Made by a program: the position numbers and the translations under genes | NCBI GenBank assembly: GCA_024637255.1 | Contig: JAGXFO010000021.1 | Coordinates: forward strand, 1-64,000 | Source of the DNA: Sulfurovum sp. | GTDB lineage: Bacteria; Campylobacterota; Campylobacteria; Campylobacterales; Sulfurovaceae | Direction of reading: 5' to 3' | Length of the DNA: 64,000 nt | Part shown: one piece after another, positions 7,976 through 17,900 of the stretch | Numbering within the stretch: the first letter of the stretch is position 1 | How the letters are laid out: each line of letters starts with the position of its first letter | The notes under the pieces: generated by a model | Seen by the model: the letters and a program-made list of their open reading frames with translations, nothing else | Told to the model about the DNA's origin: nothing | The model's database searches: none

Positions 7976-9565
7976 ATGAGTACCAAAACGCCCAACGGAC
8001 TTGACAAACTGGGATTAAAAGACATCGGTGATGTCTACTATAACTTAAGTTATGACGAGTTGCAAGCGCACGAAGTAAATAATCAAGAGTGTAAAATCTC
8101 TACATCAGGCACAGCGATGTGCGATACAGGTATTTTCACGGGCCGTAGCCCTAAAGATAAATATTTTGTTGATCAGGCGCCTTCAAACCAACATATCTTT
8201 TGGGGTGATGTAAATAAAAAAATAGATAAAAAAATTTATGAAGAACTTCTTGACCTTACGTTAACTCAACTCTCCGGTAAAAATATTTATGTAACAGATG
8301 TATATGCCGGAGCAAGCCCTGCAAGTAAACGTTCTATACGCTTTATTACAGAAGTAGCATGGCAAGCACATTTTGTAAAAAATATGTTCATACGTCCTAC
8401 GGAGTCTGAACTTGAAAGATTTGTACCGGATTTTACAGTTTACAATGCATGTAAAACGATAGATGAAAAGTACAAAGAGCATGGATTAAACTCAGATGTA
8501 TATGTTGTGTTCAATATAGAAGATAATATTTCTATCATTGGGGGTACTTGGTATGGCGGTGAAATGAAAAAAGGTATTTTCTCCATGATGAACTACTGGC
8601 TACCACTTGAAGACAAACTTCCTATGCACTGTTCAGCCAACGTAGGTGAAGATGAAGACGTATGTCTTTTCTTTGGCCTTTCAGGTACAGGAAAGACCAC
8701 ACTCTCAACTGACCCAAGAAGAGCACTTATCGGTGATGATGAGCATGGTTGGGATAATCATGGTGTGTTTAATTTTGAGGGCGGATGTTATGCAAAAGTA
8801 ATCAACCTTGATGAAAAATCTGAACCTGAAATCTATGGGGCAATTATAAAAAATGCACTTTTAGAAAATGTAGTTTCGAATGAGAGTGGAAGTGTGGACT
8901 ACTCGGATGGTTCCAAAACAGAGAATACTCGAGTATCTTACCCTATTGAACACATAGTAAATCATAAAAAAGATTTGCAGGCCGGTCACCCAAGCAACAT
9001 CATTTTTCTTTCAGCAGATGCATTTGGTGTATTGCCTCCGGTATCTAAACTCACCAAAGAACAGGCAATGTACTACTTTCTGAGCGGATATACGGCTAAA
9101 GTAGCTGGAACCGAAAGAGGTATTACTGAGCCAGTAGCTACTTTTTCGGCATGCTTTGGTGAAGCATTTTTACCACTGCATCCAACTGTATATGCCAAAC
9201 TTCTTGGACAGAAGATAGATGAGCACGGTGTAAATGTATATTTGGTAAATACAGGATGGACAGGTGGTCCCTATGGAGCAGGTAAGCGTATGAGTATTAA
9301 AAATACCAGAGCGTGTATAGATGGTATTTTAAGCGGTGCTATTTTGAGAGCAGAGTTTGAAACACTGGACAAATTTAATCTTGCTATTCCCAAAACACTT
9401 GAAGGCGTAGAGACAGCCGTTCTCAACCCAAGAAATACATGGAATAATAAAGAAGAATATGATGTTATGTTGGCTAAACTTGCCGGTATGTTTCAGGAAA
9501 ATTTCCACCGCTATGATGGTAATGGCGGTGAATTCAATCTCGCCTCTGCAGGACCTCAGCTTTAA
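7976..9565 (+). CDS. pckA: Phosphoenolpyruvate carboxykinase (ATP)
   Basis: The enzyme interconverts oxaloacetate + ATP with PEP + CO2 + ADP. It is 529 aa, typical of the ATP-dependent class. Visible motifs are the P-loop FFGLSGTGKTTLS with K240, the metal-binding GDDEHGW just after it, the PEPCK-specific GGTWYGGEMKKGIF, the substrate arginine loop near FTGRSPKDK, and NTGWTGGPYGAG near the C-terminus. It follows oadGAB after a hairpin, so it probably has its own promoter in the 75 bases upstream; AAGAGGA precedes the start. With oadGAB it forms a local module for the pyruvate-oxaloacetate-PEP node. Confidence 0.96.
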   Translation: MSTKTPNGLDKLGLKDIGDVYYNLSYDELQAHEVNNQECKISTSGTAMCDTGIFTGRSPKDKYFVDQAPSNQHIFWGDVNKKIDKKIYEELLDLTLTQLSGKNIYVTDVYAGASPASKRSIRFITEVAWQAHFVKNMFIRPTESELERFVPDFTVYNACKTIDEKYKEHGLNSDVYVVFNIEDNISIIGGTWYGGEMKKGIFSMMNYWLPLEDKLPMHCSANVGEDEDVCLFFGLSGTGKTTLSTDPRRALIGDDEHGWDNHGVFNFEGGCYAKVINLDEKSEPEIYGAIIKNALLENVVSNESGSVDYSDGSKTENTRVSYPIEHIVNHKKDLQAGHPSNIIFLSADAFGVLPPVSKLTKEQAMYYFLSGYTAKVAGTERGITEPVATFSACFGEAFLPLHPTVYAKLLGQKIDEHGVNVYLVNTGWTGGPYGAGKRMSIKNTRACIDGILSGAILRAEFETLDKFNLAIPKTLEGVETAVLNPRNTWNNKEEYDVMLAKLAGMFQENFHRYDGNGGEFNLASAGPQL

Positions 9566-9589
9566 AAAGTGTGCCTAAGAAACACTTTT
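9565..9589 (+). terminator. Weak stem-loop overlapping the pckA stop
   Basis: AAAAGTGT (9565-9572) pairs with ACACTTTT (9582-9589) around a nine-base loop, ending in the T run of the second arm. The stem is AT-rich and overlaps the stop codon, so it is only a candidate. The 80 bases after it, up to the next gene, contain further short complementary segments but nothing I can name. Confidence 0.35.
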
Positions 9590-9668
9590 GTCGTAACAAG
9601 GACGTTTCTCTCCTTTTGACTAAGGCGCAGCATACTTCTGGAAATAAATTTTTTAAAGGAAGAACAGT

Positions 9669-9893
9669 ATGAATATAAATAAAATAAGATCAGTATGTAG
9701 GCCAATTAGGATTGTAGTAGGATTAGGACTCATTGCCTATGGCCTTTTTTCAACAAGCCCTCTCTTTAATGAAACTATTGAGACATGGTCGTGGTCATGG
9801 TTCTATCTTGGTGTTATTCCACTTGTCGCAGGCCTTTCAAATTTTTGTCCCCTTTGCATCATTACAAAAAAATGTGATATTGAAACAAAATAA
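9669..9893 (+). CDS. Small inner-membrane protein, YgaP-type transmembrane domain (DUF2892)
   Basis: A 74-aa protein with two hydrophobic segments (about 15-30 and 43-60) and a short cytoplasmic tail bearing CPLC (residues about 57-60). The RPIRIVVGLGLIAYG start and the CPLCxI end match the small membrane domain found attached to rhodaneses such as YgaP, or free-standing as here. Its function is unknown; the two cysteines suggest sulfur or redox chemistry, as inference. The ribosome binding site AAAGGAAG is good and a stem-loop directly follows the stop. Confidence 0.7.
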   Translation: MNINKIRSVCRPIRIVVGLGLIAYGLFSTSPLFNETIETWSWSWFYLGVIPLVAGLSNFCPLCIITKKCDIETK

Positions 9894-9923
9894 AACAGTT
9901 GAGGGCCCTCCCCATCTGTTTTA
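9891..9923 (+). terminator. Stem-loop terminator after the DUF2892 gene
   Basis: TAAAACAG (9891-9898) pairs with CTGTTTTA (9916-9923), and the enclosed segment holds the inner palindrome GAGGGCCCTC (9901-9910). The outer stem starts at the stop codon itself. Confidence 0.5.
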
Positions 9924-9974
9924 TGTAATCGTTTTCTCTATATATCAATTCAACCATCCTGTTACTTAATCAAG

Positions 9975-9993
9975 TATAATTTCATAATATAAT
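9975..9993 (+). promoter_or_regulatory. Two candidate -10 boxes before mgtE
   Basis: Two TATAAT hexamers occur at 9975-9980 and 9988-9993, 20 to 38 bases before the mgtE start. No clear -35 box is seen. I see no M-box-type leader; the space is too short for one downstream of these boxes. Confidence 0.4.
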
Positions 9994-10012
9994 TATCATA
10001 AAGGAAGAGGCC

Positions 10013-11341
10013 ATGGATAAACTCACACAATATTTAAACGCGCATCCTCATAATGAATTACACCCCTCAGAAATCGCCAATTTTCTTAAAGATTTAAATA
10101 ATAAAAGTTTTATGCAAGCAGTGCATGCCATACCTAAAGAGCTTATTGCCGATGTTGCACTGGAGCTTCCAGACAGATATTTTGAAGATGTAGTCGAGAC
10201 TTTTACTGTTAAGGAACTTGCTGACTCGGTTGCCGCACTTGAGAGTGACGATCAGACATACTTTATGAAAGTACTTGAAGAATTGGATGACAAGAGAGCC
10301 AAGGCAGTTTTTAATCAATTGCATGAAAATGATCAGGCAGATATTTTACAACTTAAGCAGTATAAAGAAGATGAAGCGGGTGCGTATATGCAAGTGGAAG
10401 TATATACAGCTAAGTTATATCACACTGTAAAGGATGTAATTAATGCATTTGTGAAACTAAGAAAAAAAGATCATCTTGAGAATGTTAATTATCTTTTTGT
10501 TACCGATGAAAAAAATATTTTACGTTACGGTATAGGGTTGGATCATCTTCTTATTTTTAATTTCAACACCACTCTAGAAGAAAATATTAAAGAAAATCCT
10601 GAAAAGTTTAAACCTATTGCTGGAAATGATCATGAGGATATTCATGATATTGTACAAAAATTTCAAGAGTATGATTTATCTTCTATGCCCATTGTTGACG
10701 ATAAAGGCGTGATAGTTGGACGTATTACTTCAGATGATATATATGACATTATCAATGAGCAAGCAACAGATCAAATGTATCACCTTGCAGGTGTGGATGA
10801 TGATGCGGAAGATGATGATGATATTTTTAGAGCAGGTAGAGTACGTGCAATATGGTTGAGTGTCAACCTCATTACTGCGATTGCAGCGTCACTTGTTATT
10901 GGACTATTTGAGGAAACATTACAGAGCATTGTTGCCTTGGCCATCTTGATGCCTATCGTTGCTTCCATGGGAGGTAATGCGGGGACACAAAGTCTTACCG
11001 TGGTGGTACGCCAACTTGCCCTTGGCGACATTGCTAAAAATGATGCGTATCGTACCATAAAGAAAGAAGTCATACTCTCTCTTGCAAATGGCTTCATTTT
11101 CGCTATAATCATGGGTACAGTAGCCTCAATCTGGTTTGATAAGGGGATGCTTGGCATAGTGATAGCACTTTCTATGATGATCAATCTGTTGGTAGCAGGA
11201 TTTTTTGGTTCTGTGGTACCGTTATTCCTTAAAAAAATGGAAGTTGACCCAGCCATCGGAAGTACAGTAATACTTACAACAGTGACGGATGTTGTAGGCT
11301 TCTTTTCTTTCTTAGGTCTGGCGACTATAATATTATTATAA
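10013..11341 (+). CDS. mgtE: Magnesium transporter MgtE
   Basis: A Mg2+ channel of the inner membrane, gated by intracellular magnesium. The 442-aa protein has the standard order: MgtE_N helical domain (about 5-125), a pair of CBS domains (about 130-255; FVTDEKNILRYGIGLD and SSMPIVDDKGVIVGRITSDD are recognisable CBS strands), an acidic linker helix and five membrane helices from about 275 to the end. The pore signature PIVASMGGNAGTQS is intact. The CNNM-type gene starts 16 bases after the stop, so the two probably form a Mg2+ homeostasis operon. Confidence 0.94.
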   Translation: MDKLTQYLNAHPHNELHPSEIANFLKDLNNKSFMQAVHAIPKELIADVALELPDRYFEDVVETFTVKELADSVAALESDDQTYFMKVLEELDDKRAKAVFNQLHENDQADILQLKQYKEDEAGAYMQVEVYTAKLYHTVKDVINAFVKLRKKDHLENVNYLFVTDEKNILRYGIGLDHLLIFNFNTTLEENIKENPEKFKPIAGNDHEDIHDIVQKFQEYDLSSMPIVDDKGVIVGRITSDDIYDIINEQATDQMYHLAGVDDDAEDDDDIFRAGRVRAIWLSVNLITAIAASLVIGLFEETLQSIVALAILMPIVASMGGNAGTQSLTVVVRQLALGDIAKNDAYRTIKKEVILSLANGFIFAIIMGTVASIWFDKGMLGIVIALSMMINLLVAGFFGSVVPLFLKKMEVDPAIGSTVILTTVTDVVGFFSFLGLATIILL

Positions 11342-11357
11342 AGGTTATTCTGCATAC

Positions 11358-12407
11358 ATGGATTTGTTAATTCTCTATTTTACTTTGGCTGTAGTGATAT
11401 CATTCATCTGTTCTGTTTTGGAAGCGGTTTTACTCTCTACTAATATGGCATATATTTCGATTCTTGAAAAAGATCAGCATGTAGCAGGAAAGCTTCTGAG
11501 AAGTCATAAAAATAATATCAACAAGTCTTTATCTTCTATTTTAATACTCAATACGATTGCCAATACTTTGGGCGCAGCTGCAGTAGGGGCCCAGGCAGAA
11601 AGTATTTATGGGGTGAGTGCGGTATTTTATGTGTCTATTGTCTTGACATTTGCTATTCTTTTTCTGTCTGAGATTATTCCTAAAACCATAGGTGCTGTAT
11701 ACTGGAAGTCTTTAGCACCTACTGCTGCGTATGTGATTCATTTTTTCATTTGGATTACGTACCCTGTTATTATTTTAACGCTTTTTGTGACCAATCGTAT
11801 CAGCAAAGGTGTTGACACGATGAGCATGACCAGAGAAGAACTTATTCAGAGTACGTTACATAGTGAAGATGATGGAGTACTTAGGGAGCAGGAGTCTGAT
11901 GTAATCGAAAATATTTTACTTCTTGATAAGATAAAAATTAAAGAGATATTAACACCCAGAACGGTTGTATTTGCATTAGATGGAAGTAGAACTATTAAAG
12001 ATATTGTTGAGAATGAGCCAGCGATATTTAGATTTTCAAGGGTGCCTGTCTATAGTGAGAGTATTGAAAATATTACTGGCATCGTAATGACTAAAAAGAT
12101 TTTTAAACAAGGGCTTAAAGATGATAGTGTGGTGTTGAGCACGATACAAAAAGATATCTTTAAACTCTCAGAAAACTTACCTGTGTCTAAGGCGCTTGAT
12201 ATGTTCATTAAGAAAAAAGAGCATATGTTTTTAGTTCTTGATAGCTATGACCAGACAGAGGGAATTGTAACCCTTGAAGATTGTGTTGAGACCATACTGG
12301 GTGTTGAAATAGTTGATGAGAGTGACAATGACGCAGACATGAGAGAAGTGGCTAAGCAAAAAATGCGTCTTCAAAGAAGAATTGCCAGTGAAAAAATAAA
12401 TAAATAA
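11358..12407 (+). CDS. CNNM/CorC-type membrane protein with CBS pair (DUF21)
   Basis: A 349-aa protein with an N-terminal DUF21/CNNM membrane domain (about 1-170, three to four helices; LSSILILNTIANTLGAAAVG is typical) and a cytoplasmic CBS pair (about 190-320; IKEILTPRTVVFALD and FSRVPVYSESIENITGIV). It lacks the C-terminal CorC_HlyC domain of longer relatives and ends in a short basic tail. The family is linked to Mg2+/Co2+ efflux; the neighbouring mgtE supports that role. 'Hemolysin' is an older label for this family with no support here. The rhlE-like gene follows after 13 bases. Confidence 0.85.
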   Translation: MDLLILYFTLAVVISFICSVLEAVLLSTNMAYISILEKDQHVAGKLLRSHKNNINKSLSSILILNTIANTLGAAAVGAQAESIYGVSAVFYVSIVLTFAILFLSEIIPKTIGAVYWKSLAPTAAYVIHFFIWITYPVIILTLFVTNRISKGVDTMSMTREELIQSTLHSEDDGVLREQESDVIENILLLDKIKIKEILTPRTVVFALDGSRTIKDIVENEPAIFRFSRVPVYSESIENITGIVMTKKIFKQGLKDDSVVLSTIQKDIFKLSENLPVSKALDMFIKKKEHMFLVLDSYDQTEGIVTLEDCVETILGVEIVDESDNDADMREVAKQKMRLQRRIASEKINK

Positions 12408-12420
12408 ATAGGATACAATT

Positions 12421-13758
12421 ATGTCCCTTGCGACCCTAGGATTGTCCCCAGAGCTCCTCAAAGCATTAAGTGAAAAAGGTTACACTAATCCCACTCCGAT
12501 CCAAAAGGAGCTTATACCGGCAATATTTACACGTCGTGATATTATGGCTGGAGCACAAACAGGTACGGGGAAGACGGCAGGATTTGCTCTGCCCATACTT
12601 CACGAACTGTCTAAAACATTTGTAACAGGTCAGCATTATCCTAAAGCAGTAATCATCGTACCTACACGAGAGCTTGCCCGCCAAGTGCATGCATCTTTTG
12701 AAGCGTATGGAAAATATTTACCTCTAAAAAGTATGGTGCTTTATGGTGGTGCCAACTTAACCTCTCAAGCTAACAAGCTTAAGCAGGGTGCAGATATTAT
12801 CGTTTCTACTTCTGGACGTTTGCTTGAACATATCAATCAAAAAAATGTAAACCTTGAGGGTGTGGACTATCTTGTACTTGATGAGGCAGACACTATTTTA
12901 GATATGGGTTTTGTGCATGAAGTAGGTAAGATACTCCAACATCTTCCACAAAGACGACAAAATGTGTTAGTCTCTGCAACACTTTCAGGTTCAGTCAAAA
13001 GACTGGCCGAACAGATACTTACTAAGCCAAAACTCATAGAAGTGGACAGTATGGGAACTTCTGCACATTCTGTAGAGCAGATAGTTTATCCTGTTGAAAA
13101 AGAAAAAAAAGCAGAGTTGCTCTCTTTTCTTATAGGTTCGCGCAATTACAAACAAGTGCTTGTGTTTGTACGCAAGAAAGAAGTAGCAGATGAAGTAAGT
13201 AAAGAACTAAACCTTTCAGGACTTAATACGGCTGTCATTCATGGCGGTAAAAGTTCAGGTGACAGAAGCAGGGCGCTAGAAGGGTTCAAGGAGGGAAAAA
13301 TACGTGTACTGGTTGCCACAGATATAGCAGCACGCGGTTTAGATATACCCGCCCTGGAAGTAGTGATGAACTACGATATTCCTCACGTAACAGGTGACTA
13401 TATACACCGCATAGGGCGCACAGGAAGAGCAGGAGCTAAAGGACTTGCTATTACACTCATATCACCTCTTGAGATGGTAGCACTCAAAGATGTAGAAAAA
13501 CTTATGGGTAAAGCAATCAAGCAAGAGAGGCTAGAGGGGTATGCTCCTATAGTTGTAGTGAAGCAAAAGGGGGCACGCAAGAACCCAAAAGAACACAAAA
13601 ATGCTGATGGTGCTTTTGGCAAAAAGAAAAAGTCAGTAGGCCTTGCTCCTAAAAGTAAAAAACGTAAAATCACCAAACGCGATGGGTTTAAAACCTTTGA
13701 TGCAGCAAAGCCAAAGGCGGAGAAAAAAGATGATAACCGTGGAAGAGGAAGAAAGTAA
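12421..13758 (+). CDS. DEAD-box RNA helicase, RhlE-like
   Basis: A 445-aa RNA helicase with Walker A AQTGTGKT (45-52), PTREL, LDEAD (153-157), SAT and the domain-2 motifs ARGLD and HRIGRTGRAG. One change is seen in motif Ib: STSGRLL in place of the usual TPGR. The tail from about 375 is lysine- and arginine-rich (KKKKS, KSKKRK, RGRGRK), as in RhlE proteins, and probably binds RNA. It lies at the end of the mgtE-CNNM transcription unit and converges on truD, whose stop is two bases away. Confidence 0.92.
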   Translation: MSLATLGLSPELLKALSEKGYTNPTPIQKELIPAIFTRRDIMAGAQTGTGKTAGFALPILHELSKTFVTGQHYPKAVIIVPTRELARQVHASFEAYGKYLPLKSMVLYGGANLTSQANKLKQGADIIVSTSGRLLEHINQKNVNLEGVDYLVLDEADTILDMGFVHEVGKILQHLPQRRQNVLVSATLSGSVKRLAEQILTKPKLIEVDSMGTSAHSVEQIVYPVEKEKKAELLSFLIGSRNYKQVLVFVRKKEVADEVSKELNLSGLNTAVIHGGKSSGDRSRALEGFKEGKIRVLVATDIAARGLDIPALEVVMNYDIPHVTGDYIHRIGRTGRAGAKGLAITLISPLEMVALKDVEKLMGKAIKQERLEGYAPIVVVKQKGARKNPKEHKNADGAFGKKKKSVGLAPKSKKRKITKRDGFKTFDAAKPKAEKKDDNRGRGRK

Positions 13759-13759
13759 T

Positions 13760-14860
13760 TTAATTTTCTTTTTCTGGCTTTAATGAAAATTTTCCAATCT
13801 CTTCTAAAAAAGTAGTGGCATAGGAGCCTTTGGGCAAATAGAACTCAACAGTAAGCTTTTTGTTCTCTTGATGGTACTGTGTTTCTACATTTTTAGGCCA
13901 TATCCATGCGAAACGTCTATCACCCTTCAGGCTACTCAACTCTTTGTCATCATAAGCTTCTTCAAGATGATAGGCATCACTTTTTGCACGCAGGGCATTA
14001 GCACCACAGAGTAAGCCTGTAGGTGATATTTTAGCTTGCGCAAAAGCTTGTGCACTTTGTGTCATCTCCTTAACAAAATCCATTTTTCCAAATGGGTAAG
14101 GCATGATGACATCGCCTATGAATAGCTTAAAAAACTGAGGCTGTTTAGCTAAGACTTTGACCAGTTCAATGGGATACTCCAACTTGTTTGCCGCTTCATC
14201 TATATTGTGCTCAGAGATGGTAGCAGATAGTTTGACTCTCAAGGCGAGCCATTTATTGAAGAGGTAGCTTTGATAAGCAGATACAAGCAATTTTTCTTTA
14301 CTGCCTTTGAGTTTTTTCCCAGAGTGTGCTATCTCCTGGCCTTGCAAGTATGATCGACTGTCTTCTCCAAATCGTTGGTAGCCATAGTAGTTTGGTATGC
14401 CATTTACTTGCATTTTTTTTGCAGTAGTGTTAAAAAACTTAGCATCACTTTCATTGATGTCATGTAAAATAATAGAAAAAAGATTGCCTTTGAGTTGACC
14501 TATTTTGATAGGCGCTTTACTATAGGCGCGTTCGAGTATTTCTATTTTTTCTGTTGTAAGATTTTTGTTCAATTCTTTCTCATACCGCTTAGGCAGAGAA
14601 ATATACTGTATGGTAGTGGCACTTTTATCTTTCAGGCCGGCATATCCTATGTCTCGTTCTTCCAAACCTGTAGCTTTGGCTAGCACGGTGATAAGTTTCC
14701 ATGTGCTCATATCTGTCTTTTTTATTTTAAGATAGAGATAGTTTCCTGTGCCGGTAGCAGAGTAAAGAGGTACTTCTTCAACAAAAAATCGTTCGATTGT
14801 TTGTTGAAAATCAAACTTGAGTGAGGTATGGTTATATGCGTAGGTTTTAATGTGATTCAT
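13760..14860 (-). CDS. truD: tRNA pseudouridine(13) synthase TruD
   Basis: The enzyme makes pseudouridine 13 in tRNA-Glu and relatives. In 366 aa it shows the TruD-specific catalytic motif GYAGLKDKSATT with catalytic D78, the insertion domain in the middle, and the conserved GIPNYYGYQRFG segment. It is transcribed convergently with the rhlE-like helicase, and no terminator is visible in the two-base gap. Start: ATG at 14860, after a short AT-rich leader. Confidence 0.93.
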   Translation of the reverse strand: MNHIKTYAYNHTSLKFDFQQTIERFFVEEVPLYSATGTGNYLYLKIKKTDMSTWKLITVLAKATGLEERDIGYAGLKDKSATTIQYISLPKRYEKELNKNLTTEKIEILERAYSKAPIKIGQLKGNLFSIILHDINESDAKFFNTTAKKMQVNGIPNYYGYQRFGEDSRSYLQGQEIAHSGKKLKGSKEKLLVSAYQSYLFNKWLALRVKLSATISEHNIDEAANKLEYPIELVKVLAKQPQFFKLFIGDVIMPYPFGKMDFVKEMTQSAQAFAQAKISPTGLLCGANALRAKSDAYHLEEAYDDKELSSLKGDRRFAWIWPKNVETQYHQENKKLTVEFYLPKGSYATTFLEEIGKFSLKPEKEN

Positions 14861-14938
14861 GAAGGAATTATAGCAAAATAATTATGTAGCATGGGTATTT
14901 AAACCAATTATAAATTCTCATGGAGTATGAATTGGCTA

Positions 14939-17900
14939 TTATATTGATGGTACCCATACATCTGTTTCTATGTGCTTTTCATCTTTATATCTATCTTCAA
15001 ACTCATCAGGGAGAAGTGGTTTATTGTAATAATAGCCTTGTGCTTCATCACACCCCTGTTCATGTAGGAAATTGAGTTGTTCAGTCGTTTCTACCCCTTC
15101 TGCAATGGTCTGAAGACCAAGACTGTGTGCCATATTGATGATCGCAGAAACAATAGCTTTATCTTCAGGATCTGTGCTAATATCACGAACAAACGATTGA
15201 TCTATTTTAAGTTTGTAAACTTTAAATTTTTTGAGATAACTTAAGCTGGAATAGCCAGTACCAAAATCGTCAATCGACATTCGTATCCCTATTTCATAGA
15301 GATTATTTATGATATCGATGGCTTCTTTTGGGTTATGCATAGCTACACTTTCAGTAAGTTCCAGTTCTAGATATTTAGATGGTAATTTTGTACTCTGAAG
15401 TATTTGTGTGACTAGATCTGGGAGGTTTGGATGACGAAATTGTGCAGCAGATAAATTAATTGCCATGATTATCGGGGACATTCCTCTTTCCATCCAATCT
15501 TTAAGCTGCCCAGCAGCACTCCTTAGTACCCATTCTCCGATTGATAAGATTAAGCCACTATTTTCCGCAATAGGGATGAATTCGACTGGTGATATAGTGC
15601 CAAACTCTGGATGCTCCCAACGAAGCAGGGCTTCTGCTCCGATAACATGTCCAGTCTTTAGTGATATTTGTGGCTGGTAGACGATGTGGAATTCGTTACA
15701 TGAAAGAGCATGATGTAAGGCATTGAGAAGTTGGAGTTTACGTGTGGAGATCGTTTGCATCTCTTCTGTAAAAAAAGAGTATCCATTACGTCCCGCTTCT
15801 TTGGCTTTGTACATTGCAGCGTCGGCATTTTTAGAAAGGGTTTTCTTATCTAAACCGTCTGCAGGATAGAGAGCAATGCCTATTGAAGCGGTAACGTTGA
15901 GCTCATATTGTTCAATTAAAAATGTATCGTGCATTGCATAAAGTAACTTTTGTGCTACCTTTTGGGCTTCGTCCGCATTGCACTCTGGCAGTAATAGTAT
16001 GAATTCATCTCCACCAAGTCGTGCGAGTGTATCTTCTGCACGGAGTATTGATGTAAAACGTTTAGAGAACTCTACAAGTAAGATATCTCCGATATTGTGT
16101 CCAAGCGTGTCGTTGATATCTTTAAAATGATCAATATCTATGAACATCACGGAAAAACTATTTTTTTTACGCTTTGCAAGATTGAGAAGATAAGTCATCT
16201 GTTCATCTAGTTTAGTTCGGTTTGGCAGCCCTGTTAATATGTCGAAATTTACCATGTACTGAATATCTTGTTCGGATTGTTTACGCTGGGTTATATCTCT
16301 GGCGATACCCAGAAGCATAGTGACTTTCCCTTCGTCATCTCGCATGGGTACTGCATGTGTTTCAAGCCACCGGTGCGCTCCTTTTAGACCTTTAATCTCA
16401 AATTCTAATGTCCCTCTATGACCGTTCATGACTTCTCTATGTAAAGCAACAAAAGGAGCATGCCATTTAGGAAGTAAATAGCTTGTAAGCTTATGTTGTT
16501 GTACTTCTTCTAAGGTATCCACTTGAAGCATTTCTAGACCGGCCGGATTCATCTCTATGAGCTTTCCTTTAGCATCAACAAGTGTGACACACTCGGGTTC
16601 ATTCTCGATAATTGCTTGTAAATGTGCTTGGCTTTCTCTTAAAGAAATCTCAACAAGTTTATGTTCAGTAATGTCCTCGTACATACCTAAAATACCGATA
16701 GAATGATTATTTTCGTCATTTAAAGGCACTTTGGACGTACGAAACCATACTGTATTTCCATCAGGCATTATGTGTGGTGCATCACATGAAAGTTTAGGAG
16801 TATTGGAGTTCATTATATCACGATCATCAGTAGTGTAAAACTCTGCTTGCACACTCCAACTCAGAGAATAATCATTTTTACCAATTATCTCTTCAACGCT
16901 ATTCATACCGGCATCTTTAGCAAAGGTAGTATTACAGCCGAGATAATTTAAATTGGTATCTTTCCAAAAAATACGCAATGGTGCAGTATTGATAATGGTT
17001 GTTAGTAAATTATACGAATCGCGTAGTGCTTCTTCTGCTTTATTTTTTGCAATTTCTTCTTCAAAGCTATTAAGAGCATGATCGATTTCAGCCGTTATCT
17101 TCTGCAGTAGATCACGTGTAGATTCATTGAATGCATTTGTTCCACTTGAATAAAGGTTCAATGTCCCGATGACGATACCTTTTTTATGCAGTGGAAGCGC
17201 AACAGAAGACTTCCAATCGAATTCCTTAGCACGTTCATGCCATGGATCAGTAGATGAATCATGCTGAAAATCCTGAGACCAAAATGGACGATCTTCCCGA
17301 CAAACTGTTCCACTTGGCCCATTGCCAAGAGGGTCATTAGGGGAAATCGTTATCTTTATATCTTTTAGATAGTCTGTTCCTCTACCGTAAGATGCTACTG
17401 GTTTAAGCTGTTTGGTCTGGTCATCTATTAAGCCGATCCATGCCATTTTTATATCGGTAATGTTTATGGTATCTTTACAGATTTGCTGAAATAGTTCTGA
17501 TTCAGTATTGGAGTGAAGAATAGCTTTGTTACATTGACTTAATACAGCATAGAGTTGACCTACCCGTTGTGTGTGTTTTTCAGATTTTTGCCGTTTGATA
17601 TCGATCTGTAAAAGTTTTTTCTGCGTTTCGGAGAGCCAACCAAAAACACTGTTTTCCATTCCTTTTGCCACTGGAAGAGGAGAAGTGAAATTGCCACTTC
17701 CGATTGCTGCAAGATGAGAATTGAGTTCGCTTAAAGAACTTCCTAAGGTAGAGTATAAAGCTTGACGAACGCGCCAAATCATTATTAGGAGAAATATGCC
17801 AAAAAGAACAAAGATAACACGCATTAGTGTTGCAGTATTTTCAGTCGCATGTACGATGTCAGATGTCCGTTTATCCACCATCTTATAAGCCTCGGCAACA

